Shown here one piece after another: positions 5,666-5,699 of a DNA stretch of 5,699 nt. Positions within the stretch are counted from its first letter, which is position 1, and the number at the start of each line of letters is the position of its first letter. Origin of the DNA: an uncultured Chlorobiota bacterium (GTDB lineage Bacteria > Bacteroidota > Kapaibacteriia > OLB7); NCBI GenBank assembly GCA_946481475.1, contig CAMLOB010000293.1, forward strand, positions 1 to 5,699, read 5' to 3'. The notes under the pieces were generated by a model. The model saw nothing but the letters and a program-made list of their open reading frames with translations. It made no database searches and was not told the DNA's origin. The position numbers and the translations under genes are program-made.

Positions 5666-5699
5666 AGCGGTATTCCGGACTTGACCTACTTTTCAGGGC

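Overview
The window carries five protein genes and two gene-poor stretches. It looks like a chromosomal segment of a moderately GC-rich Gram-negative bacterium. I place it tentatively in the Bacteroidota/Chlorobiota (FCB) group for three reasons. None of the five chosen start codons has a convincing Shine-Dalgarno sequence. The best promoter-like sequence matches the Bacteroidota form (TTG ... TAnnTTTG). Two genes encode small secreted outer-membrane-barrel-like proteins of a kind common in that group. This placement is an inference; no marker gene is present.

Minus strand, in transcription order: (1) an M15-type peptidoglycan peptidase with an N-terminal peptidoglycan-binding domain (3699-2911); (2) a four-helix membrane alpha/beta-hydrolase with a GHSLG nucleophile elbow (2542-881); (3) a papain-like C1 cysteine peptidase running off the left edge (815-<1). 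Genes 2 and 3 are 65 bases apart and could be co-transcribed. Genes 1 and 2 are separated by 368 bases filled with short repeats. All three products are hydrolases and none has a recognisable signal peptide.

Plus strand: two tandem paralogues (4138-4869 and 4937-5665), about 45% identical by eye, each with a signal peptide and about eight amphipathic beta strands. They look like small outer-membrane beta-barrels from a local duplication. The duplication also covers about 33 bases of leader in front of each start codon, which helps fix the start of the first copy.

The two gene groups diverge from a 438-base spacer (3700-4137). It contains a good promoter-like sequence pointing left towards the M15 gene, with an implied leader of about 260 bases. 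The other gene-poor stretch (2543-2910) is the most structured non-coding DNA here. It has two diverged copies of a composite element (hairpin plus CGCCAAT-rich tail), a 22-bp tandem repeat and a six-copy heptamer array.

I see no CRISPR array, tRNA, rRNA, transposase or clear defence system. The less ordinary items are the repeat family, the membrane-split hydrolase and the co-oriented set of unsecreted hydrolases.
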